Shown here: positions 7,041 through 16,437 of the stretch, piece after piece
Position numbering within the stretch: position 1 is the first letter of the stretch
Layout of the letters: every line of letters starts with the position of its first letter
Assembly (NCBI GenBank): GCA_900766135.1
Contig: CAAFUF010000003.1
Location: 367,265 to 431,264, forward strand
Reading direction: 5' to 3'
From: Paenibacillaceae bacterium
GTDB lineage: Bacteria; Bacillota; Bacilli; Paenibacillales; Paenibacillaceae
Length of the DNA: 64,000 nt
Translations under genes and position numbers: made by a program
The notes under the pieces: model-generated
Seen by the model: the letters and a program-made list of their open reading frames with translations, nothing else
What the model was told of the DNA's origin: nothing
The model's database searches: none

Positions 7041-9632
7041 TTACGGCTCAATCCCCCATACAAGCTGACCGTTCATATACCCGGTAACTTGTTCATGGTT
7101 GGCGAACTGGTTGCCGGAGGCTTTGAACGAGTAGTCGTCAGCTTGGTTGTAGTTGGACCAGTCGGTTTTGGAGAAGCGTGCTTGAATTTCTGCGCTCTGG
7201 CCGGGATTCAGCGTTCCGGCCGAGCTCGTAAAGCCAATTTCCAGAGCATAATCGGCTCCGGCAACCGGGGTTGCCAGTTTAACGAAATGGCCGGTTACCT
7301 TCTCACTGCCGATGCTGGCCCAGTCGCACCAGAAGTTCTGTGCCTTTTCCCCGTCAATCGTATAGTAATATCGGAGTTTTACGTCACTTAACGGAATCGC
7401 CGAATCCCCGGTGTTGACGATTTTGAATCTGGGTGAAATTCCGTTGGTCGAGGCACTCGTATTGCCATTAAAGGCCTGGATCGTCAAGTCTCCCGCGGGT
7501 GCGGGAACGCTGCTGTCCACTACATTGACGGTCAGCACCGCGTGATTTCCTCCGCTGAAATGAAAGGTGATCGCATGCTGGCCCAGCGGCAGCGTGGACA
7601 GGTAGGATTTGCTCAGAACGACGGCAGCGCTTGATGCCGTATAATCCTGGCCCGAGGTTAGCGTAACATTTCCATTCGTTAAGCTTGCAAGCTGGTGTCC
7701 GTTTAAAGCAAGGGATACGGAAATATCCTGCTGCAGGTTTGCCGCTTGATCAAAGTTCGCATTCACGGGCGAAATGGACGAGCTTGGCGTGGAGTCGACA
7801 ACCTTGACCTTTAATACGGGATCTTGTCCCTGATTAAAATCAAAGACAATCGAATGCGTGCCAACCGGCAGCCCGGCCAGGAATTCTTTCTTCAGCAGCA
7901 GCGTACTTCCGTTCAAGGTATAGTCCTGATTCGCGGTCAATGCATTGGTGCCTGCTCGGAGAGCGGTTAACGTATTGCCGTTAAAATTCACGGTGATGGC
8001 TTGGTCGCTTTGACCCGGCGCATTTTTGTCAAATTCGACGTTTGCCGGTGTGATGGACGCGCTGGGGATTGGATTCTCAACCGTTAAATCGGGCAGCTCA
8101 TCCAACGTGATGACATAATCGCTTTGATAAAGCGTCTTCAGCGTGGCCGGATCATTAAAGGCGGAACTCATGAGATGCTCGCCATACCAGGGGCAGAAGT
8201 AGAGCCAGCCCGCTTTTTCCTCGGTCAGATTCTGTAGGCTTGGAACGGTGTCGTTCTCCGTCATGGCCACCATTTTCGTGCCGTCGGTTTAATCCACAAG
8301 CTGATAGAAAATCGAGGTAATGGCATCCTCATTAGGTACGCCGGACAAACCGTCATAGCGGTTGTAGATCGTATTGTATTTATCATAGCCGACCATATCC
8401 ACCTGATCGTCGCCGGGATACCAGGCGGGAGAGGTGCTATACACGTAGCTGTTGTAGGTCCAGATCAAGTTGTGCAAGCCGTACGTCTCCGTCAGTTCGG
8501 TATAGAGCAGATCCCACAGCTGTTTGTATACCTCCGCGCCTGCCGACGCCCACCAGAACCACGCGCCCTCCCCATTCAACCCGCCGTTACCCTCCGCCTC
8601 ATGATAAGGACGGAAAATCACCGGCACATCGTTATTTTGCAGAATCAGCAGTTGTTCCGCCAAATCCTCAATCGTCATCATCACGTATTGATATTCCTTC
8701 GTACCGGGAACCACCGCATTGGCTGTATTAAAATTGGTTTCCGTCGGCTTGTAGGTGGCGTCCTTCCAATCCACAAACTGTCCGAGCTGATAGGCGGTGA
8801 AATTTCGGGGAACATTGATATGCCAGGCAGCTGTCGCGATCCCGCCCCGGTTATTCACCCAGTCGATCATCCGGTCGGTAGTACCGTCCTCCCAACCGTA
8901 GAGCGGATTATAGTTCATCATATCGAAGCCGCGGATGGCCGGATATTTTCCGGACAAATTATAGATCCAATCAAACTCCAACTCATAATTGCCGTTATTC
9001 CCGCTTCCGTAAATCTCTTGCTGGCCGGAGATAATGTGGTTGCCGTAAACCTCCGTTAAATAATTCATCAAAACCTGAGTTTCCGGTGTAGCTTCGGGAT
9101 CGGTAAGAACGGGCTGCACCTCCAAGGGATCAAGATCGGCGAAATCTACGGTGAAGGTGTCAAAATAAGCGAATCCCCAACCGGACTTCAGTTGTATGGT
9201 GTTGCTTCCTTGGTTCAGCTTATGAAAGCCAAAATCGAAATCCGACCATGCGGTCGTGTAGGGCAGCATATACGAACCTTTGGTCACCCCGTTAACAGCC
9301 AAATATTGCATCCTTCCGTCAGGACTCAGTTCCTGCATATACCGGGTGGAGATCGCATACATGCCGGTTTCCGGGACGGTCACCGTAAACGTGATGGTGC
9401 CGGAGTTCTGCATCCAGACAAATCCGCTCCCCGAGAATCCGGGCTTGGGTTGTCCGTAAATTTCTGTCGCCACTTGAAGATCGGAGGTGAGCTGGGCATT
9501 TTCGCCTTCAATTGTGAAAAGTGCGCTGTCTGCATGAACGGGTGCTGTCACCAATCCAAGCAGCAAACTAAATACCAGAGTGAATGCCAGCATCATTGCG
9601 CTTGCCTTTCTGAGCAAACCATTCATTCCCAT
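7041..9632 (-). pseudogene. GH26 beta-mannanase with CBM35-like, X2 and CBM3 modules, split by in-frame TAA
   Basis: Two consecutive frames read as one secreted enzyme interrupted by a single TAA at 8291-8289. Part one (9632-8289; ATG with GGAGAGG upstream) has a signal peptide, a CBM35-like module and most of a GH26 barrel, including the acid/base region RPYHEAEG. Part two continues in the same frame (TDGTKMVAMTENDTV) and holds the probable nucleophile Glu, then two X2 immunoglobulin-like modules and a C-terminal CBM3 cellulose-binding module ending at 7041. In relatives a residue such as Leu would stand at the stop (LVD-x-TDG), and TTA to TAA is one base. The first part alone lacks the nucleophile, so it should be inactive unless read-through or sequencing error restores it. 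Confidence 0.85.
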
Positions 9633-9683
9633 CTTTCCTCTCCATGTAAAATTTGATAAATAATTTAGCAATCTATCAACTCA

Positions 9684-9731
9684 TGGATGCGCTTTCACAG
9701 TAAACATAGCATATATTCCATAATTTGTAAA
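9684..9731 (-). promoter_or_regulatory. Mannanase promoter with cre-like site
   Basis: On the minus strand TTTACA (9731-9726) and TATGTT (9708-9703) are 17 bases apart. Just downstream, TGAAAGCGCATCCA (9697-9684) resembles the CcpA cre site. The same 13-base core lies directly after the -10 box of the CGTase promoter, which supports carbon catabolite repression. Confidence 0.55.
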
Positions 9732-9887
9732 TCTATCAATATTGAACGATTCTTCACTACTGTGACTTATCTTTATTATCATGAACTGTGACAAGATGCC
9801 TATCGTTTGGAAGGAATTAGTAATTCGTGATAGAATAAATATGAAGATGATCAGGGTATAAATTTGTACACATAAGGAGATAAAACG

Positions 9888-10340
9888 ATGGAAAAAAGCA
9901 AATTACTAAGAATGGACAATGTTGGCATCGTGGTAGAATCCCTTGATGACGTAATCCCATTCTTCGAGGAGATTGGCTTGAAGCTCGAAGGGCGAGCTAC
10001 TGTCGAAGGTGAATGGGCTGGTCGCGTAACCGGGTTGGGTTCACAGTGCGTAGAGATTGCTATGATGGTTACCCCAGATGGCCACAGCCGACTTGAACTT
10101 TCGCAATTTCTCACCCCACCTGTTATATCAGATCACCGGACTGCTCCTGTAAACGCCCTCGGTTATCTACGCGTCATGTTCGCCGTTGAAGACATTGACG
10201 AAATGGTATCCAGACTCACTAAGCACGGTGCTCAGCTCGTTGGCGAAGTGGTTCAGTACCAGGACTCGTATCGGCTCTGCTACATTCGTGGAAAAGAAGG
10301 ACTTCTAATCGGTTTGGCGGAACAACTCGGTAATAAATAA
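9888..10340 (+). CDS. VOC (glyoxalase/bleomycin-resistance) family protein
   Basis: 150 residues, ATG at 9888, AAGGAGAT upstream. It has the paired beta-alpha-beta-beta-beta modules of the vicinal oxygen chelate fold: NVGIVVESLDDVIPFFEEIGL at the N-terminus and MFAVEDIDEMVSRLTKHG in the second half, ending YIRGKEGLLIGLAEQL. Candidate metal ligands are not clearly conserved, so it may be an enzyme or a binding protein. It stands alone, followed by a terminator near 10507. Confidence 0.8.
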   Translation: MEKSKLLRMDNVGIVVESLDDVIPFFEEIGLKLEGRATVEGEWAGRVTGLGSQCVEIAMMVTPDGHSRLELSQFLTPPVISDHRTAPVNALGYLRVMFAVEDIDEMVSRLTKHGAQLVGEVVQYQDSYRLCYIRGKEGLLIGLAEQLGNK

Positions 10341-10505
10341 GTGATGTTTAAAAGAAGACTCAACTGAAATATACATTACAAACCGCATCGCGGCCGGCAG
10401 CAAGCTGCCTTAACTCGGTGAGACTTCGTGATGCATGAACTTAACGGAAATCGATGCAAAACCAATTTAAAGGGACTCAACTAACGGGTACGATAGTTCA
10501 ATAAG
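10341..10505. other. Structured noncoding spacer of unknown origin
   Basis: No gene is seen. The stretch holds short palindromes, notably AACTAACG-GGTA-CGATAGTT near 10479-10498, next to GC-rich patches (CGCGGCCGGCAGCAAGCTGCC). It resembles an interspersed repeat or a mobile-element remnant, but only one copy is in this window. Confidence 0.3.
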
Positions 10506-10506
10506 C

Positions 10507-10534
10507 CGCCTCTTCACAACGAGGCGGTTTTCTT
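10507..10534 (+). terminator. Intrinsic terminator after the VOC gene
   Basis: CCGCCTC (10507-10513) pairs with GAGGCGG (10521-10527), followed by TTTTCTT. Confidence 0.7.
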
Positions 10535-10600
10535 ATCGTAAAAATCAACTTCAGGTTTTAACATAGCCAAATGAAAAAGACACTTGAACCCCAAGTGCCC

Positions 10601-10867
10601 TTAAGATTTATATACATCTCCGCGCGAGCCAATTCTAATGACAATAATGATAAGTTCATTGTCTACAATAGAGTAAACCACTCTGTAGGATCCGACGCGA
10701 AGTCTGAATTGATTTTCTACTCCTTGCATTCTTTTGATATCTAGCTCTGGATGTCTGGGATTTTCGGATAGAATGTTCAGATGATCAAGAATCCGATTTC
10801 TCGTTGAAGAATTTTGCCTCTGAAGATACTTATAGGCATCCTTAAGGAATTTAATTTCGTAGTTCAT
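10601..10867 (-). CDS. RelE/ParE-family toxin
   Basis: ATG at 10867, with AAGGA 8 bases upstream inside the antitoxin gene; 88 residues. It reads YEIKFLKDAYKYLQRQ, IKRMQGVENQFRLRVGSYRVVYSI and IIIVIRIGSRGDVYKS, the full RelE-fold series including the RLRVGSYRV signature and the basic C-terminus used to cut or bind mRNA at the ribosome. It overlaps the antitoxin stop by 17 bases, so the pair is translationally coupled. An mRNA-interferase is most likely; a gyrase-directed ParE activity is the alternative. Confidence 0.88.
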   Translation of the reverse strand: MNYEIKFLKDAYKYLQRQNSSTRNRILDHLNILSENPRHPELDIKRMQGVENQFRLRVGSYRVVYSIVDNELIIIVIRIGSRGDVYKS

Positions 10868-11087
10868 GTTCAATATCCTTGAGACTGATTAATTCACCTT
10901 TCAGGTAAGCTTCGCGGGCTTGGTTAATGGCATCTAAGTCATCTTGGGTAGTCGGCTCATCGTCTAAAGGAATTTCCCTATTTGTTGAAGTTTGAGAAAG
11001 ACGTTCTACAAGTTCAGAGACCAACTCAAGGTCTTTATCCGTTAACTGACCTAATAGCTCATGAAGTCGTTCCTTACTAATAGCCAA
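10851..11087 (-). CDS. Antitoxin partner of the RelE-type toxin
   Basis: A TTG at 11087 lies 9 bases after AAAGGAG and gives 78 residues beginning MAISKERLHELLGQLTDKD; an earlier TTG at 11096 abuts the ribosome binding site. The N-terminal half is helical and leucine-rich (ELVSELVERLSQ), the middle acidic (PLDDEPTTQDDLDAI), and the C-terminus (LKGELISLKDIEHELRN) is the probable toxin-binding segment. The order antitoxin-toxin with overlap is classical. The complex probably represses its own promoter. Confidence 0.8.
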   Translation of the reverse strand: MAISKERLHELLGQLTDKDLELVSELVERLSQTSTNREIPLDDEPTTQDDLDAINQAREAYLKGELISLKDIEHELRN

Positions 11088-11219
11088 TGCGCCCAACTCC
11101 TTTCAAGAATTAATTGTCACCATTATAACATAGATAACACTGGATTCACGCATCGGGTCTAGCTCACTTGATGCCGGCGGTTGGATTAGAAGTGCCACGT
11201 TTGAATATACTGCAAGAAA

Positions 11220-11257
11220 CCCGCGTCTTAAACCAAGACGCGGGCTTCTCTTTTTTT
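11220..11257. terminator. Strong bidirectional terminator
   Basis: CCCGCGTCTT (11220-11229) pairs perfectly with AAGACGCGGG (11235-11244), with a T-rich tract on the plus side and TTTCTT on the minus side. It closes the chitinase gene. Confidence 0.7.
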
Positions 11258-11287
11258 ATGAAATCAAATATTACGCTGGCCCATCCC

Positions 11288-12847
11288 CTACTTCAACTGC
11301 CACAAAGCAGGCACATTGGCCGGCTCCCATCCCGGGAGGGAAGTATGCGCTTGGATGCAGGTATAAACGCTGCCGTTGTAGGTCACCTGGTCGTTTATGC
11401 TATAGGAAACCCAGGGCTGCCATGGTTGAGCTTCGCCCGGGGTGTCCTGCGCCGCCGTTTTTCCTTGGACGGATGCGGCCGCGGAAACGTTGCCGGCGGC
11501 ATCTCTGGCGGTGACGGTAAACGTGTACGTCGTATTCGGAGACAAACCGCTAATGGTCGTCGTGGTACTGTTGACGTTCACGCTGCCTGCGCCGTAGGCG
11601 ACGGAGTATCCGGCGACGCCCACGTTGTCCGTGGAAGCGTTCCACGCCAAAGTGGCGCTATTCGGCGTAGTCGCAGTCACGCGAAGTTGGCTCGGAGCGG
11701 TTGGCGGCGTCGTGTCGGGATTCGGGTCGGGTCCTGGTCCCGGGTCCGTCCCGAGACCGTCCAGATAGGACCGGTGAGAGCGGGAAAATTCATAGTTGGC
11801 TACTTTGTCCCAGTTGATCGACCAGGTCATCAGACCTTTGAAGCCGGGATAGCCCTGCGGATTGCGCAAGGTGTAGCTGCCGCCGAACGACTGGCCTTTC
11901 ATGAGGTAATCGAGTGCCTTGTGCACATTGGCCGGCGTCGTATAACCGCCCCCCGCCGCCGCTTGCGTGGCCGGAAGGCCGATGAGCAGCTGTTCCGGGC
12001 GAAGCGCCGGGAATTTATAATTCGCATTGCCGCCTACGTCAAATCCCTGCAGCAGCATTTCGGCCATGGCCACTTGAAAATCCGCCGTTCCTTGAGCGTA
12101 GGATTTGCCGTCAAGTCCGGTCATCGGGCCGGAGTTGTAATGCTGAACATGCAGAAAATCCAATTGCTCGCGCAAAGCGTAGATCACCGGCAAATAAGCG
12201 CCCCAAGGACCGCCGTACGCCACATAGCCGCCTTGCACGTACGCCGTTTCCGGAGCCATGGTCAGCATGAAGTCCGAACCGTAGCTGTTCAGAATGTCCC
12301 GCACGGCAGAGATCAGATTCACGATTCTCGGCGTCGTCGGATTTCGGAAGTCCGCGTCGCCGCCGTTCAAGGACAACGAGCTTCCTTCTAGATCAATGTC
12401 CAAACCGTTAAAGCCGTAAGTATCGATAATCTCCTTCATCGTTCTGACAAAATTTTGCCGGGCCTGCTCGGAAGACAAGTCTACGGTTCCGTTGGCGCCT
12501 CCGATGGAAATTAACACTTTTTTGCCTTGCCCTTGCAGTTGACGGATGTCGGCCTGAAATTCGCTTACGGAAGCGTTATAAGGCTGAAACGCCATATTTC
12601 CGCTCGTCGATCCCCCTGTAGGCTCGGCAAACGCTACCTGAATGACGTCAAAATCCGGCGAAACCTCCCGCAGCCGAATATTGCTGGAACCATTATCGAA
12701 ATTGTGCCAATAGCCAACCAGCTTGCGGTCTCCCGCAGCTCCGGCCGGCTTGCCGTCAACAAACGCGGAAAACGAAAATAGCGGAACAATAAGTGCCATA
12801 GCGAGCAGCCAAATACTTGCTTTACGTAATGTTTTTGCCTGAGTCAA
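11288..12847 (-). CDS. Secreted GH18 chitinase with FN3 and CBM5/12 modules
   Basis: 519 residues; TTG start at 12847 with GGGGAGGA 7 bases upstream. A signal peptide (to about residue 37) precedes a GH18 barrel (about 40-365) with GKKVLISIGG and the catalytic FNGLDIDLEG, in which the final Glu of DxxDxDxE is the acid. A Pro/Asp linker (PGPGPDPNPD) leads to an FN3 domain (about 380-462) and a C-terminal carbohydrate-binding module 5/12 (QPWVSYSINDQVTYNG, WEPANVPALWQ). The product should hydrolyse chitin outside the cell. A large frame on the opposite strand is its GC-rich shadow. Confidence 0.93.
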   Translation of the reverse strand: MTQAKTLRKASIWLLAMALIVPLFSFSAFVDGKPAGAAGDRKLVGYWHNFDNGSSNIRLREVSPDFDVIQVAFAEPTGGSTSGNMAFQPYNASVSEFQADIRQLQGQGKKVLISIGGANGTVDLSSEQARQNFVRTMKEIIDTYGFNGLDIDLEGSSLSLNGGDADFRNPTTPRIVNLISAVRDILNSYGSDFMLTMAPETAYVQGGYVAYGGPWGAYLPVIYALREQLDFLHVQHYNSGPMTGLDGKSYAQGTADFQVAMAEMLLQGFDVGGNANYKFPALRPEQLLIGLPATQAAAGGGYTTPANVHKALDYLMKGQSFGGSYTLRNPQGYPGFKGLMTWSINWDKVANYEFSRSHRSYLDGLGTDPGPGPDPNPDTTPPTAPSQLRVTATTPNSATLAWNASTDNVGVAGYSVAYGAGSVNVNSTTTTISGLSPNTTYTFTVTARDAAGNVSAAASVQGKTAAQDTPGEAQPWQPWVSYSINDQVTYNGSVYTCIQAHTSLPGWEPANVPALWQLK

Positions 12848-13378
12848 TGTTTATTCCTCCCCGCAGTTTTAATATTGCGGCTCCCAACCAGGGAACCGAA
12901 ACTATCGGTCTGTCAATTGGCCTCCTTTTCCATAGATCGTCAATCTCGCAAAACAACCCAAAAAAGAGATTGTATTTGATATATTTTACATATTTGTCCA
13001 TAATTCCTGCTATATTTTTCTAAGACATCATAGTAATGAGAAAAATAAACGAGATTTGTGCTCCGTATTTGTCGGAAGCCATACTCATATAAAGACTTGT
13101 GGGGAATTATTACAAAAAAGTAACTATTAGGTAACGAAAAAAAGCGGCTCGGAAAGGGCCGCCTGCAGAAAATTTATAGTACGGGATTTATTGGATCACA
13201 AGCCAGAATAAAATCCGCGACAATACTGGAAAGACCGGCTTTCGACGCGAAGGCGCTTTAACTGCCGGTCAAACTCCGGTTTTTGTTTTACATTCAGCTT
13301 GGCACCAGGAACCTGCTCCCCGGCTTTCGGATTGGATATATGTGAAGTGGGGCCGATTAAACCCGGTCTTTAATCAAC
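12848..13378. other. Intergenic region upstream of the chitinase
   Basis: No coding sequence is evident. A hairpin-forming stretch (GACCGGC near 13235 with GCCGGTC near 13275) is present. The minus-strand orphan T-box lies at its upstream edge, leaving over 500 bases between the T-box terminator and the chitinase start. Confidence 0.4.
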
Positions 13379-13436
13379 AAAAAAACCGTCTCTGCAATAG
13401 AGACGAGGTTTAATCCGTGGTACCGCTCCAATTCAG
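13379..13436 (-). promoter_or_regulatory. Orphan T-box antiterminator/terminator
   Basis: On the minus strand TTGGAGCGGTACCACGG (core 13429-13415) matches the T-box sequence that pairs with the uncharged tRNA end. CTCGTCTCTATTGCAGAGACGG and seven T follow as terminator. No aminoacyl-tRNA synthetase or amino-acid gene follows within 500 bases, and no stem I is recognisable upstream, where the broken PNPOx-like gene lies. Confidence 0.6.
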
Positions 13437-13491
13437 TTCATCTCATGAAATAATCTCTTATCATGGCCATCACCGAGGCCGGAGTTGTCGG

Positions 13492-14058
13492 CTAGTTCTT
13501 CCCTAAGTCCGGCATCGCGAAGGCGGTCGGCAAACCGTCGATGCTGGCGGCATTTTTCTCCCGCCAGTACTTCTCCATCTGCTCAGGTTTGAACTTCAGC
13601 GAAACTTCATTCAACTTTTCCCGGTCGCCCGCAAAGGTCATAAAAGGAACGCCAAAGCCGCAGGAATCCTGAACCAGGTGCACGTCGATGATGATGATTT
13701 GCCGTGCTCCCGGCAGCGGTTTAAATTACGGATATAGTTCCTCCCACTGGATGGAACCGGGCAATACGACTGTACCGGTTCCGTAAAGCCGCAAGATGCT
13801 TGGCGGACCCTCAAACGCGCAAAACATTAGCGTAACTCTACCGTTTTCCAAAATATGCGCGCACGTCTCATTGCCGCTGCCGGACATATCCAAATAAGCA
13901 ACCCGGTTATCCGTCAGAATGCGCAAGGAATCGTATCCTTTCGGCGAAAGATTGACATGCCCCTCCCGGGATAAAGGCGCCGATCCCACAAAGAAAAGAT
14001 GTTGTTTCCGGATGAACTCCTTATGCTCCGGCAATATCGAAGTAATTCGTTTACCCAT
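13492..14058 (-). pseudogene. Pyridoxamine-5'-phosphate oxidase-like protein broken by in-frame TAA
   Basis: ATG at 14058 follows GGGGAGGA. The first part has the flavin-binding split-barrel signatures FVGSAPLSREGHVNLSPKG and RVAYLDMSGSGNETCAHI, then stops at TAA 13728-13726 after EELYP. Translation past the stop continues in the same frame (FKPLPGARQIIIIDV, then HLVQDSCGFGVPFM and LPDLGKN-like end) to 13492, giving the normal length for this family. A single base change from AAA, CAA or GAA would explain the TAA. Parts of the C-terminal half are probably needed for dimerisation and FMN binding, so the gene is likely inactive. Confidence 0.75.
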
Positions 14059-14261
14059 TTTCTTCATCCTCCCCAAAATGATAATGTGATTTCCTCGATT
14101 TGGCTTCGCACCGTAAAATATCGGATTCTGCCAAAGATTTCAGAGTGCGATAAGCACATTTCAATAATTATATTTACTAGTAAACAATTATGCCTGACAA
14201 TTACGCTTACCCCATACGCTTACATTAATTCAGAACATCAACGCGCGGGTAGTCATCGGAA

Positions 14262-14900
14262 TTAGGAGTCCGGCTTTACTGGATGGTCCCAGGTTCGCTT
14301 GTTTCTATTAACCCAGCATGTGGAAATACCTTCTCTATTGGCTCCAAGCACATCGGATGCCGAGTCCCCGATATGAATCACTTCACTGGGATGAACCTCA
14401 TAATAACGAAGCAATTCTTTGAACATCGCATTCCTGTCGTCGTTTTTGTAGGATTGATACGCCTCGGAAACAAAAGTATGTATTTTATACTTCTCATGAA
14501 AGTTCGGTATCATGGCATGATCCGCGTCGCTTACGATGCACACTTTATAATTCGATGATATGTGATCAAGAAAATCAAGGGTCTCGTCATAAAAATGCGA
14601 GAAAGTATGCTCTTGAAACAGAATTCTAACGGCTTCAGCCGTGTCAAATGAAATCTGATGCTCATAAAATAGTTGCTTAAAACTATTCTGATAAACCTCT
14701 TTCATCAGAACAAATTGTCCTGCTTGTCTTACCTCCATCCATTGGGCAGAAAAATGGCTGAGTAGCAATTGCCCATACTCTTCCGCACCTTTTCGGGTGA
14801 AATTGCTTTGCAAAATAGGCTTCCAAATTTGTTCCACTCTGCTATCCACGTCTACTAAAGTTTGAAACATGTCTAAGCTGATGATTTTAAATGGTTTCAT
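14262..14900 (-). CDS. HAD-superfamily hydrolase
   Basis: ATG at 14900; the upstream site (GGATGAG) is weak. About 212 residues. Motif I is SLDMFQTLVD with the nucleophile Asp, motif II CIVSDAD, motif III the Lys of YQSYKND, and motif IV VIHIGDSASDVLGA, all in order with an alpha-helical cap between I and II. The pattern fits subfamily I phosphatases or haloacid-dehalogenase-like enzymes acting on small phosphorylated metabolites. The substrate cannot be named. Confidence 0.85.
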   Translation of the reverse strand: MKPFKIISLDMFQTLVDVDSRVEQIWKPILQSNFTRKGAEEYGQLLLSHFSAQWMEVRQAGQFVLMKEVYQNSFKQLFYEHQISFDTAEAVRILFQEHTFSHFYDETLDFLDHISSNYKVCIVSDADHAMIPNFHEKYKIHTFVSEAYQSYKNDDRNAMFKELLRYYEVHPSEVIHIGDSASDVLGANREGISTCWVNRNKRTWDHPVKPDS

Positions 14901-15063
14901 TGTGCACTCATCCAATCATTATGATGTTCTGCGTCTGACGCCCTTGATTTCCAGGCCATGCTCTCGTCCATCCGATATCCTTCCTTTTCGCATCGCTATA
15001 GTATCGGTACGGTCACGATCAACTGGCAGCCTTAGTTCCATGCTCGAAGGCGCCCTAAGTTCG

Positions 15064-15098
15064 AAGGTCCAGCCGGGAATATCCCTAGGCTGGACCTT
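15064..15098 (-). terminator. Terminator of the sulfolipid operon
   Basis: AAGGTCCAGCC (15064-15074) and GGCTGGACCTT (15088-15098) form an 11-bp perfect stem 71 bases after the last gene. The T tract is short in both directions. Confidence 0.55.
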
Positions 15099-15168
15099 TG
15101 TCGTGCGTGAATTTCTTCGAGCTGAGTCAATATTTGACCGATGCAGGTTGAACCTGATTTTTTCCTTC

Positions 15169-16401
15169 CTATATACAATAGTCCGCGTACAGAGGTTGAA
15201 CATCTCCCGGACGTTGCTCCTTGGTCCACGTGCTCATTGCAGGAATCTTGGAAAGATCGGCGCGATAGGCGTATTTTTTGGCGATTTCGCTGACTTCCAT
15301 CATCAGTCCGTCGTTCAGCGTAACGGGAACAAGTCCCTTGGATAGGAAATGGCTGTTATCCACCTGAAGTTCATTTTCGGCAGCCTCCTTCCGTGGATTG
15401 GGCACAAACGCAATTTCGCTTCCCGTCAGCCTGCTGACAACCTGAGCCAGTTCGATCACCCGCCGGGTCTCCGTCATTTGATTCATGATCAGCACGCGCT
15501 CGCCAAGTTTCGGAGGATGTTCGACGGCAAGCTGTAAACAACGCACCGTATCCTGAATATGGATGAATGCTCTCGTTTGCCCTCCCGTACCGTGCACGGT
15601 AATCGGATGACCGACGGCCCCCTGCATCAGAAATCGGTTCAGCACCGTCCCGTAGTCTCCATCATAATCAAATCGGTTGATCAACCGCTCATCGGCTTGC
15701 GTTTCGGGCGTATTCGTTCCCCAAACGATGCCCTGATGGAGATCGGTGATTCGGAGCCGGTCGTTTTTATTGTAATAATAGAACAATAGCTGATCCAGCG
15801 ATTTGGTCATATGATAGATTGAACCGGGATTGGTCGGATAAAGAATTTGTTGCGGGATTCTGTCGCCGTTATCCGTCTTCACCTCGATATCCAAATATCC
15901 TTCGGGTATCCGAATTCCCGCCGTACCGTATCCGTATACCCCCATCGTCCCCAAATGGATCAGGTGGATATCCAGTCCGCTTTCGACGATCGCACACAGA
16001 ACATGATGAGTGGCTTTAAGGTTATTGTTGACGGTATAGCGTTTGAGCAGGGACGATTTCATGGAGTATGGCGCAGATCGCTGCTCGGCAAAATGAATTA
16101 TGACATCCGGCTTCTCCTCGCGAATGGCGGACAACAACCGATCGTACTCCTCCGCGATATCGATCTGGTAAAACCGTATCCGGTTCCCCGATACTTCTTC
16201 CCACGCCCTTAAACGAATATCCATGGACTGAATGGGGGTTAAAGAATTCGTTCCGCATTCTTCGTCAATTCTCCTCCTGGAGAGATTGTCGATGATGATC
16301 ATTTCGTGTCCCGATCCGGACAAGCGAAGGCTGGTCGGCCAGCCGCAGAAACCGTCTCCGCCCAGAACGATTATCTTTTTGCGAATCTTTGCATCTGTCA
16401 T
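15169..16401 (-). CDS. sqdB: UDP-sulfoquinovose synthase (SqdB/SQD1-like)
   Basis: 410 residues, ATG at 16401 with AAAGGATG upstream. It is an extended SDR enzyme: GGDGFCGWPTSLRLS binds NAD and is characteristic of SQD1, HLGTMGVYGYG supplies the catalytic Thr, and YHMTKSLDQ the YxxxK pair. TRAFIHIQDTVRCLQLAVEHP is typical of the C-terminal half. The family converts UDP-glucose and sulfite to UDP-sulfoquinovose, the head-group donor of sulfolipid. It is the last gene of a run that also encodes an SqdX-like transferase, which strongly supports the assignment. Confidence 0.9.
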   Translation of the reverse strand: MTDAKIRKKIIVLGGDGFCGWPTSLRLSGSGHEMIIIDNLSRRRIDEECGTNSLTPIQSMDIRLRAWEEVSGNRIRFYQIDIAEEYDRLLSAIREEKPDVIIHFAEQRSAPYSMKSSLLKRYTVNNNLKATHHVLCAIVESGLDIHLIHLGTMGVYGYGTAGIRIPEGYLDIEVKTDNGDRIPQQILYPTNPGSIYHMTKSLDQLLFYYYNKNDRLRITDLHQGIVWGTNTPETQADERLINRFDYDGDYGTVLNRFLMQGAVGHPITVHGTGGQTRAFIHIQDTVRCLQLAVEHPPKLGERVLIMNQMTETRRVIELAQVVSRLTGSEIAFVPNPRKEAAENELQVDNSHFLSKGLVPVTLNDGLMMEVSEIAKKYAYRADLSKIPAMSTWTKEQRPGDVQPLYADYCI

Positions 16402-16437
16402 CTTCCATCATCCTTTACTCATGTTTTTTCTGAATTC

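Noticed and set aside
11168..12391. 407-codon plus-strand frame
   Set aside because: It lies antisense to the GH18 chitinase, has low-complexity Arg-rich translation and no family match; it is a GC-driven shadow.
13379..13436. T-box read on the plus strand
   Set aside because: TGGTACCGC also appears on the plus strand because the core is nearly palindromic, but the terminator T-run follows only on the minus strand.
14919..15203. 94-codon minus-strand frame after sqdB
   Set aside because: It contains the terminator hairpin and has Arg-rich non-conserved translation without a start site.
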